64,000 bases of DNA from Arsenophonus apicola (GCF_020268605.1 NZ_CP084222.1:1116001-1180000), one strand, 5' to 3'. Numbered from the stretch's first letter, positions 51,423 through 60,120 are shown. Translations and numbers: made by a program. Notes: generated by a model not told the origin, from the sequence alone.

Positions 51423-52874
51423 ATGATATACAACACAGGCACAATTACAACCGCGTCAGGGTCTTCTGTTGTCAAAGGCACAGGCACGAAATGGAATAGT
51501 AATAATCCACTCGTATCACCAGGCATGTTAATGCTGATTAAAAACGGCGATATAAACTATCCTTACATGATATTGGCAGTTAATAGTGACACTGAATTAA
51601 CGTTAGCAGATAAGCCGACTTTTAGCGCAACAGATACCACTTACAGCATTAATCTCACTGAACCCAATAATAATTCTGATGCGGCAAGAGCACTAGTTGC
51701 AGCTAACACTTACATCCTTTACTTTCTGCAAAACATGGATACCTGGATGGGGGACAACGGTGTCGTTGAAATAACGTTACCGAGCGGTAAAACAGTCAAG
51801 TTAGAGTCGATTAAAGCACTACAAGAGTTAGTAGAAGGAAAAGCTGATGCGAGTAGTGTTGAAGAGATAAAAACAGCAGTAGAAGGAAAAGCTGATGCGA
51901 GTAGTGTTGAAGAGATAAAAACAGCAGTAGAAGGAAAAGCTGATGCGAGTAGTGTTGAAGAGATAAAAACAGCAGTAGAAGGAAAAGCTGATGCGAGTAG
52001 TGTTACTGAAATTAGCGAAAACTTAGATAAAAAGTATGATAAAACTGGCGGTCAGATAACCGGCGATGTGCAATTAAACACAGGAAAAATAAAAGCAAAG
52101 AATGCAAACAATGTTACTGATCATGTTTTTCAAGATAAGAACGGTACATTGATGCATGTCGGAGATTTTGGCATCGGTATTGTTAATCCAGCCTCCCTTA
52201 AAGATATAAATGTAACACTTGAAGCAGGATTTTATAGTGCTAATGGAAATGCTACTGGTGTACCGAGTGGCGCAGGCGGAACAAATTTCATACAGTCCAA
52301 TGGTGATAATTATTGTTTTCAAATAGGAAAGGAAAATTTAACTAATGACTTGAAGTTGCGCATTAAGAAAAAAAACGTATGGTCTGCATGGGTAAATATT
52401 TTAACTAAAGCAAATACAACATTTGATGCAAATGGGTTTTTAAAAAGAGCATCGCCAATAGTCAAAATCCATCCATCCGGAAGCTTTGAAACTAACGAAG
52501 AATCAGCAGGAGTCAATGTCCAGCGAACTGGATTAGGAGTCTATTTCATCTCAGGTGTTATGGGCTATAACTCGGATGGTGGATGGGGTACAAACTCCGG
52601 CGCATCAGTACCTAAAAATAATAATGGTTTGGAGCTTATTTATATTAAAGATAAAATCCTACCTGACGGTAATATTGAAATACAAACATTCCACCGTCAG
52701 CACAGTCATTTGCCAGAAGATTTTCAGAATTGGCGAGTTAAAGAAATTATTAACGAAAAACCAGTTTATTACGCTGACGGTGAACAAGTTGATATTCCAC
52801 CTTCAACATGGCTAGATATCCGTGTAGAAATGCCCGTTGATTCAATCTGGAATCGGCAGCATGCGCAAAACTAA
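51423..52874 (+). CDS. Tail fibre protein
   Basis: 483 residues from the ATG at 51423. The N-terminal domain (YNTGTITTASGSSVVKGTGT, INLTEPNNNSDAARALVAAN) is an attachment domain seen in fibres. A coiled stretch of 16-residue repeats follows (VEGKADASSVEEIKTA, three exact copies and part of a fourth), then YDKTGGQITGDVQLNTGKIK and a C-terminal receptor-binding part ending in a HRQHSHLPEDFQNW segment. It would form the side or tip fibre trimer. Intact. Confidence 0.87.
   Translation: MIYNTGTITTASGSSVVKGTGTKWNSNNPLVSPGMLMLIKNGDINYPYMILAVNSDTELTLADKPTFSATDTTYSINLTEPNNNSDAARALVAANTYILYFLQNMDTWMGDNGVVEITLPSGKTVKLESIKALQELVEGKADASSVEEIKTAVEGKADASSVEEIKTAVEGKADASSVEEIKTAVEGKADASSVTEISENLDKKYDKTGGQITGDVQLNTGKIKAKNANNVTDHVFQDKNGTLMHVGDFGIGIVNPASLKDINVTLEAGFYSANGNATGVPSGAGGTNFIQSNGDNYCFQIGKENLTNDLKLRIKKKNVWSAWVNILTKANTTFDANGFLKRASPIVKIHPSGSFETNEESAGVNVQRTGLGVYFISGVMGYNSDGGWGTNSGASVPKNNNGLELIYIKDKILPDGNIEIQTFHRQHSHLPEDFQNWRVKEIINEKPVYYADGEQVDIPPSTWLDIRVEMPVDSIWNRQHAQN
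51831..52004 (+). repeat. 48-bp tandem repeat in the fibre gene
   Basis: Units 51831-51878, 51879-51926 and 51927-51974 are identical, plus 30 bases of a fourth. In frame, so copy-number change would alter fibre length by 16 residues. Confidence 0.92.
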
Positions 52875-52898
52875 TAGCCCCGTCACAGGGGCATCCTA

Positions 52899-53675
52899 TT
52901 AGCAGCGTTGGAGGAAGTGGGTCAATTCCGCTTTATGCCAGTTTGATAGCGCACCATTTAGCATTAGCTGGTTATCCTGTGTAGTCTGAGATAACAAAGT
53001 TTCTATCTCAGCAATAACTTTGTCGGCATTTTCACGTTTGCGAATAATGCGTTTAATCGCTGTTTTTTCTGCATCGGCTATTTTATCCTGAAGCTCTTCC
53101 GTTACGTGCCAGATACGCTCACACTCTGTAGCGATAGAAGGGACTAGTAGTACTTCCATTGGATAGGGTGAAGGAATGCCGGTAACTTCTCTCAATGCAT
53201 ACCAGATAGCATTATTCCATGCGTCCCTGAAACGAAAGTTTTGCGTCATCAGTGCAATGATACGGGCGAGATTTTGGGTATCTTTGCTGCTGAACTTTTC
53301 GTGAGCTTCGGGTTGGTATTTTGGTGCAGAATGTAGCTCTGCTTCCATGCGGTTGAATGCATTTATGTAATTGACTTTCCATTGTAATGCTTTCTTTCCC
53401 GTAAAACCCATTGCTAGTAATACAAAACCATCACGTGTAAGTTCAAACATTGGCATTTTACGTACCGCTCCATCACCACCAATAACGTCCCTGACCACCT
53501 CGTTAAAATTAACGAGGTGGTAATTTTTATCGCAGTCAGTAATAACTGACCGTATTTTTTTGAGTACGTTGTCATGTGTTTTTTGAAAGTAATTAGCTAT
53601 AGCAACAGACGTTGTTACAACCTTACCGTTATGGATTACTACTTCTGGATGGAATAAAGAAAGTTGGTTGTTCAT
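52899..53675 (-). CDS. Rha / P22AR_C antirepressor
   Basis: 258 residues. Rha domain: KVVTTSVAIANYFQKTHDNV, VRKMPMFELTRDGFVLLAMG, WKVNYINAFNRMEAELH. The C-terminal module (LARIIALMTQNFRFRDAWNN, ending WHKAELTHFLQRC) is the one carried by the BRO protein at 19380-20147. AGAGGA precedes the ATG and lies in the C4 target of unit 3. It is the last prophage gene before attR, with its own promoter, so it is probably independent of the late operon. Intact. Confidence 0.88.
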   Translation of the reverse strand: MNNQLSLFHPEVVIHNGKVVTTSVAIANYFQKTHDNVLKKIRSVITDCDKNYHLVNFNEVVRDVIGGDGAVRKMPMFELTRDGFVLLAMGFTGKKALQWKVNYINAFNRMEAELHSAPKYQPEAHEKFSSKDTQNLARIIALMTQNFRFRDAWNNAIWYALREVTGIPSPYPMEVLLVPSIATECERIWHVTEELQDKIADAEKTAIKRIIRKRENADKVIAEIETLLSQTTQDNQLMLNGALSNWHKAELTHFLQRC

Positions 53676-53727
53676 TTTTTGTCCTCTTAGATTGTTGAAC
53701 CCATTAAGTATGGGTGATCGGGTGCTT

Positions 53728-53862
53728 CAACACCGCTAAGAGACGGCCCGTAGTTTTTCCGTAAGGTATTGTATGTTCTACACGCCACCCGATCATAAAT
53801 CTAGGACATAAAAAAGCCGCATGGCTATCGGGTGCGGTATCCGCTCTTAGATGGTATGTTGA
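53728..53862 (-). ncRNA. C4-type antisense RNA, unit 3
   Basis: On the minus strand TCAACA (53862-53857) and CTAAGAG (53850-53844) can pair with CTCTTAG (53743-53737) and TGTTGA (53733-53728), closing a multiloop that contains the terminator hairpin. The antisense half also matches TCAACA (53698-53693) and CTAAGAG (53690-53684); the latter includes the AGAGGA ribosome site of the Rha gene. This is the clearest of the three units: both halves of the target are exact and the ribosome site is covered. Confidence 0.8.
53809..53837 (-). terminator. Intrinsic terminator inside C4 leader 3
   Basis: Minus strand: CCGCA, 11-base loop, TGCGG, then CTTTTTTA. Nearly identical to that of unit 2. Confidence 0.65.
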
Positions 53863-53875
53863 GTACCTTGTAAGA

Positions 53876-53905
53876 ACTATAGCGCATGATTTGTTCTTTC
53901 GTCAA
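53876..53905 (-). promoter_or_regulatory. Promoter of C4 leader 3
   Basis: TTGACG (53905-53900), 18 bases, TATAGT (53881-53876), within a 34-bp block identical to 8245-8278. Confidence 0.8.
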
Positions 53906-54012
53906 TGGGTATTTCATATTCGTAGTTAAACGAATGATCAAGGTTATTTGGGAATTAAAAAAGAGGGTGAATTTAAACTGAGATTTCAGTCAAAATTAGG
54001 TAAAATTGGAAC

Positions 54013-54046
54013 TCACTATGAGCGGTAACTAATTGATTTATAGTGA
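54013..54046. promoter_or_regulatory. P-arm sites: two Int arm-type sites and an IHF site
   Basis: TCACTAT at 54013-54019 and its inverse ATAGTGA at 54040-54046. Between them 54026-54038 reads, on the minus strand, AATCAATTAGTTA, a full match to the IHF consensus WATCAANNNNTTR. This is the order expected for a lambda-type P arm at attR. Confidence 0.75.
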
Positions 54047-54142
54047 GTGAAATCGCTTGTTTTTACGTGTAAATGCGTATATTAAGTGAGCTATATATTT
54101 ATAAGTAACTGATTTTTAGTTATTATTTATTTTTAAACCCAC

Positions 54143-54157
54143 TATTATGTTGATTGT
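54143..54157. repeat. attR core (15 bp)
   Basis: Identical to 1835-1849; the yfbS frame resumes at once. Confidence 0.93.
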
Positions 54158-54569
54158 AGGTATGATGCCCTTTGCATTAGCATTACAAAAAACCGGTGGG
54201 ATCGATTTGATTGTTAATTTACTCATGGATATTGCTGGTAGCATGGGACCAAGGATAATGCTGCTTTGCTTATTTATTGTTTGTGCAGTGACTGGATTAT
54301 TTATTTCTAATACCGCAACAGCAATATTAATGGCACCGATTGCTATTGCTGTCGCTAATCATATGAATGTTTCGCCGATACCTTTTGCTATGGTGGTCAG
54401 TGTTGCTGCTTCTGCCGCGTTTATGACCCCAGTTTCTTCACCGGTTAATACCTTAATTTTGGCGCCTGGTGGCTATAAATTTAGCGATTTTGTTAAATTT
54501 GGTGTCCCTTTTACTTTTTTAGTTATGGCTATCACTATTGTTATTGTTCCTGTATTGTTTCCATTTTGA
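54143..54569 (+). pseudogene. yfbS: yfbS 3' part
   Basis: Continues YfbS from MLIVGMMPFALALQKTGGID through the last membrane segments (AFMTPVSSPVNTLILAPGG, VPFTFLVMAITIVIVPVLFP) to the stop at 54569. It ends PVLFPF like E. coli YfbS. No ribosome site precedes the ATG at 54147, so it is probably untranslated while the prophage is present. Confidence 0.93.
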
Positions 54570-54634
54570 CATTATCACCTATAATATGTAACAAATGGTA
54601 AGATAATGATACTGTTCATATTTTGTATGTTCTG

Positions 54635-55216
54635 TTAACTACTAATTTCATCTAAAGATAGACTAAATCCAGGAACAAAAACTTCAATAAAGTATTGCAT
54701 TTCTTCGCTATAACGTTCAGAAAGCGTTTTTTCCAGTCGCGTTTTAGCTAAATTAAATTCGGTGTTACCCGCAGATAGCTCTTCTAAGCATTTTAAATAG
54801 GCACAAAGTGCATCAGCTTGTTTAACGATAGCCCGTTCTTCCTCAGTATGGTATTGATCATCCAAAATCGGCTGAAAATCTTGTTGTAATTCTTTTGGTA
54901 GCATAGCGATAAGTTTTTGTTGGGCGAATTTTTCAATTTTTTTATATTCGTTCGCAATTTGCGGGTTATGATATTTTATCGGTGTTGGCAAATCACCAGT
55001 GATCACTTCACTGGCGTCATGATACATGGCAAGTAATGCGATACGTTCAGGATTAATTTGACCATTAAATTTCCGATTTTTAATGCAAGCCAGTGCATGA
55101 GCGACAAAGGCAACTTGTAAACTATGCTCTGAAATATTTTCTGAACGTACATTGCGCATCAATGGCCAACGATTAATTAATTTCATACGAGAAAGATGGG
55201 CAAAAAAATAACTCAT
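54635..55216 (-). CDS. yfbR: 5'-deoxynucleotidase YfbR
   Basis: 193 residues. HD-domain phosphohydrolase: NRWPLMRNVRSENISEHSLQ with the first metal His, then MYHDASEVITGDLPTPIKYH with the HD pair, and a later Asp in KQADALCAYLK. It hydrolyses 5'-deoxyribonucleoside monophosphates in the cytosol. Convergent with yfbS and upstream of alaA on the same strand arrangement as in E. coli. Intact. Confidence 0.93.
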   Translation of the reverse strand: MSYFFAHLSRMKLINRWPLMRNVRSENISEHSLQVAFVAHALACIKNRKFNGQINPERIALLAMYHDASEVITGDLPTPIKYHNPQIANEYKKIEKFAQQKLIAMLPKELQQDFQPILDDQYHTEEERAIVKQADALCAYLKCLEELSAGNTEFNLAKTRLEKTLSERYSEEMQYFIEVFVPGFSLSLDEISS

Positions 55217-55296
55217 AAACTTTCCTCATGCGATTGTTATAGTGCTAAGCATTGTGAATTTATTAGATAAATAAGTAAATAATTAAATAACAAAAT

Positions 55297-55327
55297 AGAA
55301 CATCCTTAAGTAAATTAAGGATGTTCT
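55297..55327 (-). terminator. Terminator of alaA
   Basis: AGAACATCCTTAA-GTAAA-TTAAGGATGTTCT, 13 perfect pairs, followed on the minus strand by TATTTTGTTATTT. Confidence 0.85.
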
Positions 55328-55339
55328 ATGGTTGGGCAA

Positions 55340-56554
55340 CTATTGGCGATAGTTTAGCAGGAATTGGCTAAATTTATTAATTGCAGCTTCAAGCTGGCCA
55401 ACATAAGGTAGGGTAACAATTCTGACGTGATCAGGCTCAGGCCAATTAAAAGCAGTTCCCTGCACTAATAAAACTTTTTCCTGTAATAGTAAATCAAGTA
55501 CCATTTTTTGGTCGTTTGAGATATTGAACTTTTTAATATTAATTTTGGGAAACATATATAAAGCACCTTGCGGTTTAACACATGATACCCCAGGAATTTC
55601 ATTAATTAGTTCCCAGGCCCGATTACGTTGTTCATATAATCGTCCACCGGGACAGATAAATTCGTTAATACTTTGATAACCGCCTAACGCAGTTTGGATC
55701 GCATGTTGCATAGGAACGTTAGCACAAAGCCGCATGGAAGCTAATATTTCTAAGCCTTCTATATAACTTTTGGCATTATCTTTCGGGCCACTTAGCACCA
55801 TCCATCCCTGACGAAAACCAGCAACCCGATAAGTTTTTGATAAACCATTGAAAGTGATAGTTAATAGATCCGGTGCTAGTGCGGCAATTGAATGGTGCTG
55901 TGCATCATCGTAAAGTATTTTATCGTAGATCTCATCGGCAAAAATAATCAGTTGATGCTGACGGGCGATTTCGACAATCTCCATCAATAATGCTTTGCTG
56001 TAAACAGAACCAGTAGGATTATTAGGGTTAATGATGACAATGCCCCGTGTGCGCGGCGTAATTTTTTTGCGAATATCATTTAGATCGGGAAACCAGTTTT
56101 GTTCTTCATCACATCTATAGTGCACCGCTTTGCCGCCGGAAAGCGATACCGCAGCAGTCCATAACGGATAGTCAGGGGCAGGAACTAACATTTCATCGTT
56201 ATTATTCAATAAGGCTTGCATTGATTGCACGATAAGTTCAGAAACACCATTACCAATAAAGATATCTTCAATATTAATGTCAAGCATTCCTCTTGCTTGA
56301 TAGTGTTGCATGATTGCTTTACGAGCGGAGTAAATTCCTTTTGAATCACTGTAACCTTGTGAGTGAGTAAGGTTGCGTAGAACATCAAATAAAATTTCAT
56401 CTGGCGCTTCGAAACCAAAAGGTGCAGGATTCCCGATATGAAGTTTAAGAACTTTATGGCCTTCTTCTTCAAGACGCTTGGCTTCTTTAAGAACTGGCCC
56501 TCTTATGTCGTAACATACGTTATCCAATTTATTGGATTTAGTGATTGTATTCAT
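55340..56554 (-). CDS. alaA: Glutamate-pyruvate aminotransferase AlaA
   Basis: 404 residues, full length (E. coli 405). Fold-type I aminotransferase; NPNNPTGSVYSKALL, DEIYDKILYD and the PLP lysine in FNGLSKTYRVAGFRQGW are in place. It makes alanine from pyruvate and glutamate in the cytosol. Between yfbR and lrhA as in enterics. Intact, with a strong terminator after it. Confidence 0.96.
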   Translation of the reverse strand: MNTITKSNKLDNVCYDIRGPVLKEAKRLEEEGHKVLKLHIGNPAPFGFEAPDEILFDVLRNLTHSQGYSDSKGIYSARKAIMQHYQARGMLDINIEDIFIGNGVSELIVQSMQALLNNNDEMLVPAPDYPLWTAAVSLSGGKAVHYRCDEEQNWFPDLNDIRKKITPRTRGIVIINPNNPTGSVYSKALLMEIVEIARQHQLIIFADEIYDKILYDDAQHHSIAALAPDLLTITFNGLSKTYRVAGFRQGWMVLSGPKDNAKSYIEGLEILASMRLCANVPMQHAIQTALGGYQSINEFICPGGRLYEQRNRAWELINEIPGVSCVKPQGALYMFPKINIKKFNISNDQKMVLDLLLQEKVLLVQGTAFNWPEPDHVRIVTLPYVGQLEAAINKFSQFLLNYRQ

Positions 56555-57297
56555 TTACTCGGTTTAAACCTCAATGTTAATAGTATATGAGGAAATTTTT
56601 CTGCATATTTATGTTCACACTCTACTCTTAGTTGGAAAATTTTTGAAGATACCGCTTTATCTTTGGTAGAAAAGATTGACTTGAATAATTAAACAAGGTC
56701 AAAAAAACTTTTCATCTAACTTAGTTAGATAAATAAATTCAAAAATATTATATAGGTTAGTCTTATATTTTAAACATGCGCTGATTTTTAGTAAACAAAA
56801 AATAAATCAATTAGTGTTAATGGTTTGGTAATGCATTTTTTGTTACAAACCATTGGTGGTTTCATGATAGAAATATTGTTTTTATAACATATAATTAAAG
56901 TTAATATGTTATCGCCGTATCTGAGCAAATAAAGTTTTGCTGCTGATTATCAATTTATATTTTTCCAAGCTGCATTATCTTTGACGGTTATTTTGTTGAC
57001 AATAACGTATTTTTTCCCTGTTTGGAAAATCGTTATTTTGGCATAGATTTGGAATTAAAAATTATTCTAATAAAAACGAGAAGAGGAACATTCTCATTGG
57101 CATTTTGTTTATCAATATGTAAAACATGCTTATTATTAAACAATTTAAGTTAATAAAAGTGCATACACAGTAATAAATACTGCATTAATAGAAATAAATT
57201 TTAATTTGTAAGGTTTTATCTTTTATTTCTTTAACTATCAATGATTTTAATATCTATTGAATTCGTAAAAACACCAGGAATGATATAAGAGAACAAA
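56555..57297. other. alaA-lrhA divergent intergenic region
   Basis: 743 bp, very AT-rich. Both genes read outward, so promoters of both must lie here, but no site could be assigned with confidence. In E. coli the lrhA promoter region is also long and is bound by LrhA itself. No gene seen. Confidence 0.6.
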
Positions 57298-58215
57298 ATG
57301 ATAAATTCAAATCGCCCAATTATGAATCTCGATCTTGATTTACTTAGAACTTTTGTTGCAGTTGCCGATCTTAATACATTTGCTGCAGCCGCTGCGGCTG
57401 TTTGTCGTACTCAATCAGCTGTTAGCCAACAAATGCAGCGTTTAGAGCAGTTAGTTGGCCGTGAGCTCTTTGAGCGCCATGGCCGTAATAAATTATTAAC
57501 GGATCATGGTTTGCAGTTATTAGGTTATGCGCGGCAAATATTACGTGCTAATGATGATGCTTCAGCTTCACTAACGTATAATGATGCAAAAGGCGAGTTG
57601 CGAGTAGGTGTTTCTGATGACACTACCAATACTCTATTGCCATTTCTGCTTAATCGTATTGCATCAGTATATCCACGTATGGCTGTCGATATTTATATAA
57701 AACGCGCTCATCTGATTAAAAATATGTTGGATAATGGTGAAATTGATTTAGCACTCCTACCGACAGAATTGAGTCAATATCCAAGTACTCTTTTACGTTC
57801 TGCGCCAATTCTTTGGCATTGTGCACCTGATTTTCAGCATCAATTGAATGAGCCAATTCCGTTGGTTGTAATGGATGAAACCAATCCTTTTCGTGAAATA
57901 GCAATAAGTACCTTAAATGCTGCGGGTATCAAATGGCGTATTGCTTATGAAGCCGCTTCGTTATCAGCAGTGCTTGCAGCAGTTAATGCTGAAGTCGGTA
58001 TCACTGCGCGTCCGTTGGAAATGCAAAATGGCGATCTAAAAATTCTAAGTGAAAGTGATGGTTTACCTCGTTTACCTGAAATTCGTTATTGGTTTTACCG
58101 TAATATTGATGAACAAAATGAGGCTATTTTAACTGTATTTGGTGCAATTAAAAATAAGAAAACACCTTATATAGTACAGCCGGTTAGCGAGATAATTAAT
58201 AAAGAAATATTATAA
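57298..58215 (+). CDS. lrhA: LysR-type regulator LrhA
   Basis: 305 residues. The N-terminal LysR HTH is almost identical to E. coli LrhA (LDLDLLRTFVAVADLNTFAA, AVCRTQSAVSQQMQRLEQLV). The effector domain is more diverged. LrhA represses flagellar (flhDC) and other genes linked to motility and rpoS in E. coli. Located upstream of nuo on the same strand, as in enterics. Intact. Confidence 0.95.
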   Translation: MINSNRPIMNLDLDLLRTFVAVADLNTFAAAAAAVCRTQSAVSQQMQRLEQLVGRELFERHGRNKLLTDHGLQLLGYARQILRANDDASASLTYNDAKGELRVGVSDDTTNTLLPFLLNRIASVYPRMAVDIYIKRAHLIKNMLDNGEIDLALLPTELSQYPSTLLRSAPILWHCAPDFQHQLNEPIPLVVMDETNPFREIAISTLNAAGIKWRIAYEAASLSAVLAAVNAEVGITARPLEMQNGDLKILSESDGLPRLPEIRYWFYRNIDEQNEAILTVFGAIKNKKTPYIVQPVSEIINKEIL

Positions 58216-58291
58216 ATCTGAAGGTTAGAAAATTACGCTTTAGTCTAGGTTGTTATTTAAGTTAAATATCGCGAGCGATTCTATTATTCCA

Positions 58292-58335
58292 GCACTGTTT
58301 CTCTATTTTTAAATAGTTATAACAGTGCATTTTTT
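58292..58335 (+). terminator. Terminator of lrhA
   Basis: GCACTGTT (58292-58299) pairs with AACAGTGC (58321-58328), with an inner CTATTT/AAATAG stem, followed by TTTTTT. Confidence 0.8.
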
Positions 58336-58984
58336 ATTTCCCATAAAAAAGCTTATTTTATTTCGCTGACAATAGCCCAAAATATTAGTACATAAAATAT
58401 TCTTTATTATTGCAATAAGGAAGGCATTGATTAACAAAAATTATTTAAATATTCTTATCAATAGTACTAAATTTTATTTTGGCAAAAATTTATTCTGCCT
58501 TAAAGAGTTTTGATTTTATCTAAAAATTAGGCTTATTTATTGATTTGTGAAAAATGATAGTCGTTAATATAATCATATAAAGTTGATTGTTTTTTGAACA
58601 ACTGTATTTTTTCAACAGAATTGTGCGCATGATCAAAAAATAGCGGAAGTGATGCTGTTTTAAAACAGGTTTTTCCTGAGATAATGGTGTAGAAAAAACG
58701 AAATATCAGTTACACTAGTTACTAGCTGTGAGTATTAGTTGAATGAGCTGTCCCGTTTTAGCTAGCGATGTTTTTAATTTATAGTTTACGGTAAAAGGTA
58801 CAAACAGAGCATTATTATATAAACAAAATAGTGATGAGAGGGGCAAAGTTGAAGAAAATGGATGTTTGTCTGTCTATTTTGATTTTTTCTTCTCATCTAA
58901 TTATGGTTAGTGTGGTGTAATATTGCGCTAATTCAAGAGCAAAGCAATGACACCGTTTTTATTTATAATGAGTAAGCAGCGAGT
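58336..58984 (+). other. nuo operon upstream region
   Basis: 650 bp without a gene, AT-rich. It must hold the nuo promoters. A GTTTTAAAAC palindrome lies near 58659. No FNR, ArcA or NarL site could be called by eye with confidence. Confidence 0.6.
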
Positions 58985-59425
58985 ATGTCTACATCTATTG
59001 AAGTATTTGCTCATCATTGGGCTTTTGCAATCTATCTTATCGGTGCTCTTGGTCTGTGTTCCTTAATGTTACTTGGTGCCTATTACCTTGGTGGTAGATC
59101 CCAAGCCAAAGCAAAGCATATCCCTTATGAATCGGGTATTAATTCTGTTGGTAGTGCCCGTTTGCGTATATCAGCCAAATTTTACTTGGTTGCAATGTTT
59201 TTTGTTATTTTCGATGTTGAAGCGTTATTCCTTTATGCGTGGGCAGTCTCAATTAAAGAAAATGGTTGGTTAGGCTTTATTGAGGCAAGTATTTTTATTT
59301 TGGTGTTATTGGTGGGCTTATTCTACTTGGTTCGTATTGGGGCACTTAATTGGACGCCAGTGCGTTCACGTCGCCATGTTACAAAACCGAGGGAAGTAAT
59401 TAAAACCAACAATCGTCACCCCTAG
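58985..59425 (+). CDS. nuoA: NADH-quinone oxidoreductase subunit A
   Basis: 146 residues with three membrane segments (FAIYLIGALGLCSLMLLGAY, FYLVAMFFVIFDVEALFLYA, ASIFILVLLVGLFYLVRIGA). The motif YESGINSVGSARLRISAKFY is conserved in NuoA. First gene of the nuo operon; membrane arm of complex I. Intact. Confidence 0.96.
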   Translation: MSTSIEVFAHHWAFAIYLIGALGLCSLMLLGAYYLGGRSQAKAKHIPYESGINSVGSARLRISAKFYLVAMFFVIFDVEALFLYAWAVSIKENGWLGFIEASIFILVLLVGLFYLVRIGALNWTPVRSRRHVTKPREVIKTNNRHP

Positions 59426-59445
59426 TAAAATTGAGGCATTTAAAG

Positions 59446-60120
59446 ATGGATTATACGCTCACTCGCATTGACTTAAATGGTGAGAATGACCGTTATCCCT
59501 TGCAAACACAACAAGTTGTCGGGGATCCATTAGAGCAGCATGTTCATCGTAGTGTTTATATGGGTAAATTAGAGCATGCTTTACATAATATGGTAAATTG
59601 GGGCAGAAAAAATTCTCTCTGGCCGTACAATTTTGGCCTTTCCTGTTGTTATGTTGAAATGGTGACCTCTTTCACGGCTGTGCATGATGTTGCTCGGTTT
59701 GGTGCTGAGGTACTACGGGCATCACCGCGACAAGCTGATTTTATGGTTGTTGCCGGAACCTGTTTTACTAAGATGGCACCTGTTATTCAACGACTTTATG
59801 ATCAAATGTTAGCGCCTAAATGGGTGATTTCGATGGGAGCTTGTGCTAACTCGGGGGGTATGTACGATATTTATTCTGTTGTTCAGGGCGTTGATAAATT
59901 TCTTCCTGTTGACGTCTATATACCTGGTTGTCCACCACGCCCGGAAGCTTATATGCAAGCTTTATTATTATTACAAGAATCTATTGGTAAAGAACGTCGC
60001 CCATTATCATGGGTAGTCGGTGACCAGGGTGTTTATCGCGCGAATATGCAATCTGAAAAAGAGAGTAAACGTGGTGAAAGGATAGCGGTCAAAACGCTAC
60101 GAACACCCGATGAAATATAA
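59446..60120 (+). CDS. nuoB: NADH-quinone oxidoreductase subunit B
   Basis: 224 residues from the ATG at 59446 (MDYTLTRIDLNGENDRYPLQ, as in E. coli). It binds Fe-S cluster N2: SCCYVEM, AGTCFTKMAP and PGCPPRPE supply the cysteines. Peripheral arm, next to the quinone site. It carries a few extra residues (YMGKLEHALHN) relative to E. coli. Intact. Confidence 0.96.
   Translation: MDYTLTRIDLNGENDRYPLQTQQVVGDPLEQHVHRSVYMGKLEHALHNMVNWGRKNSLWPYNFGLSCCYVEMVTSFTAVHDVARFGAEVLRASPRQADFMVVAGTCFTKMAPVIQRLYDQMLAPKWVISMGACANSGGMYDIYSVVQGVDKFLPVDVYIPGCPPRPEAYMQALLLLQESIGKERRPLSWVVGDQGVYRANMQSEKESKRGERIAVKTLRTPDEI

Larger units (their letters stand above)
1835..54157. mobile_element. Lambda-type prophage integrated in yfbS
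   Basis: The element is bounded by two copies of a 15-bp core (1835-1849 and 54143-54157) that lie in the same codon phase of yfbS. It carries a full lambda-like gene order: int-xis, recombination genes, N, cI/cro, cII, O, helicase, nin genes, Q, lysis, packaging, head, lambda-like tail, fibre. The unit length is about 52.3 kb. Head genes resemble the DUF4055-portal / Mu F-like group; tail genes resemble lambda (H, M, L, K, I, J). Frameshifts in the small terminase, major tail, M, L, I and J reading frames suggest that it is not currently productive, if the sequence is correct. Confidence 0.97.

Noticed and set aside
51831..52004. Possible CRISPR array
   Set aside because: The repeats are contiguous, without spacers, and code in frame for the fibre shaft.
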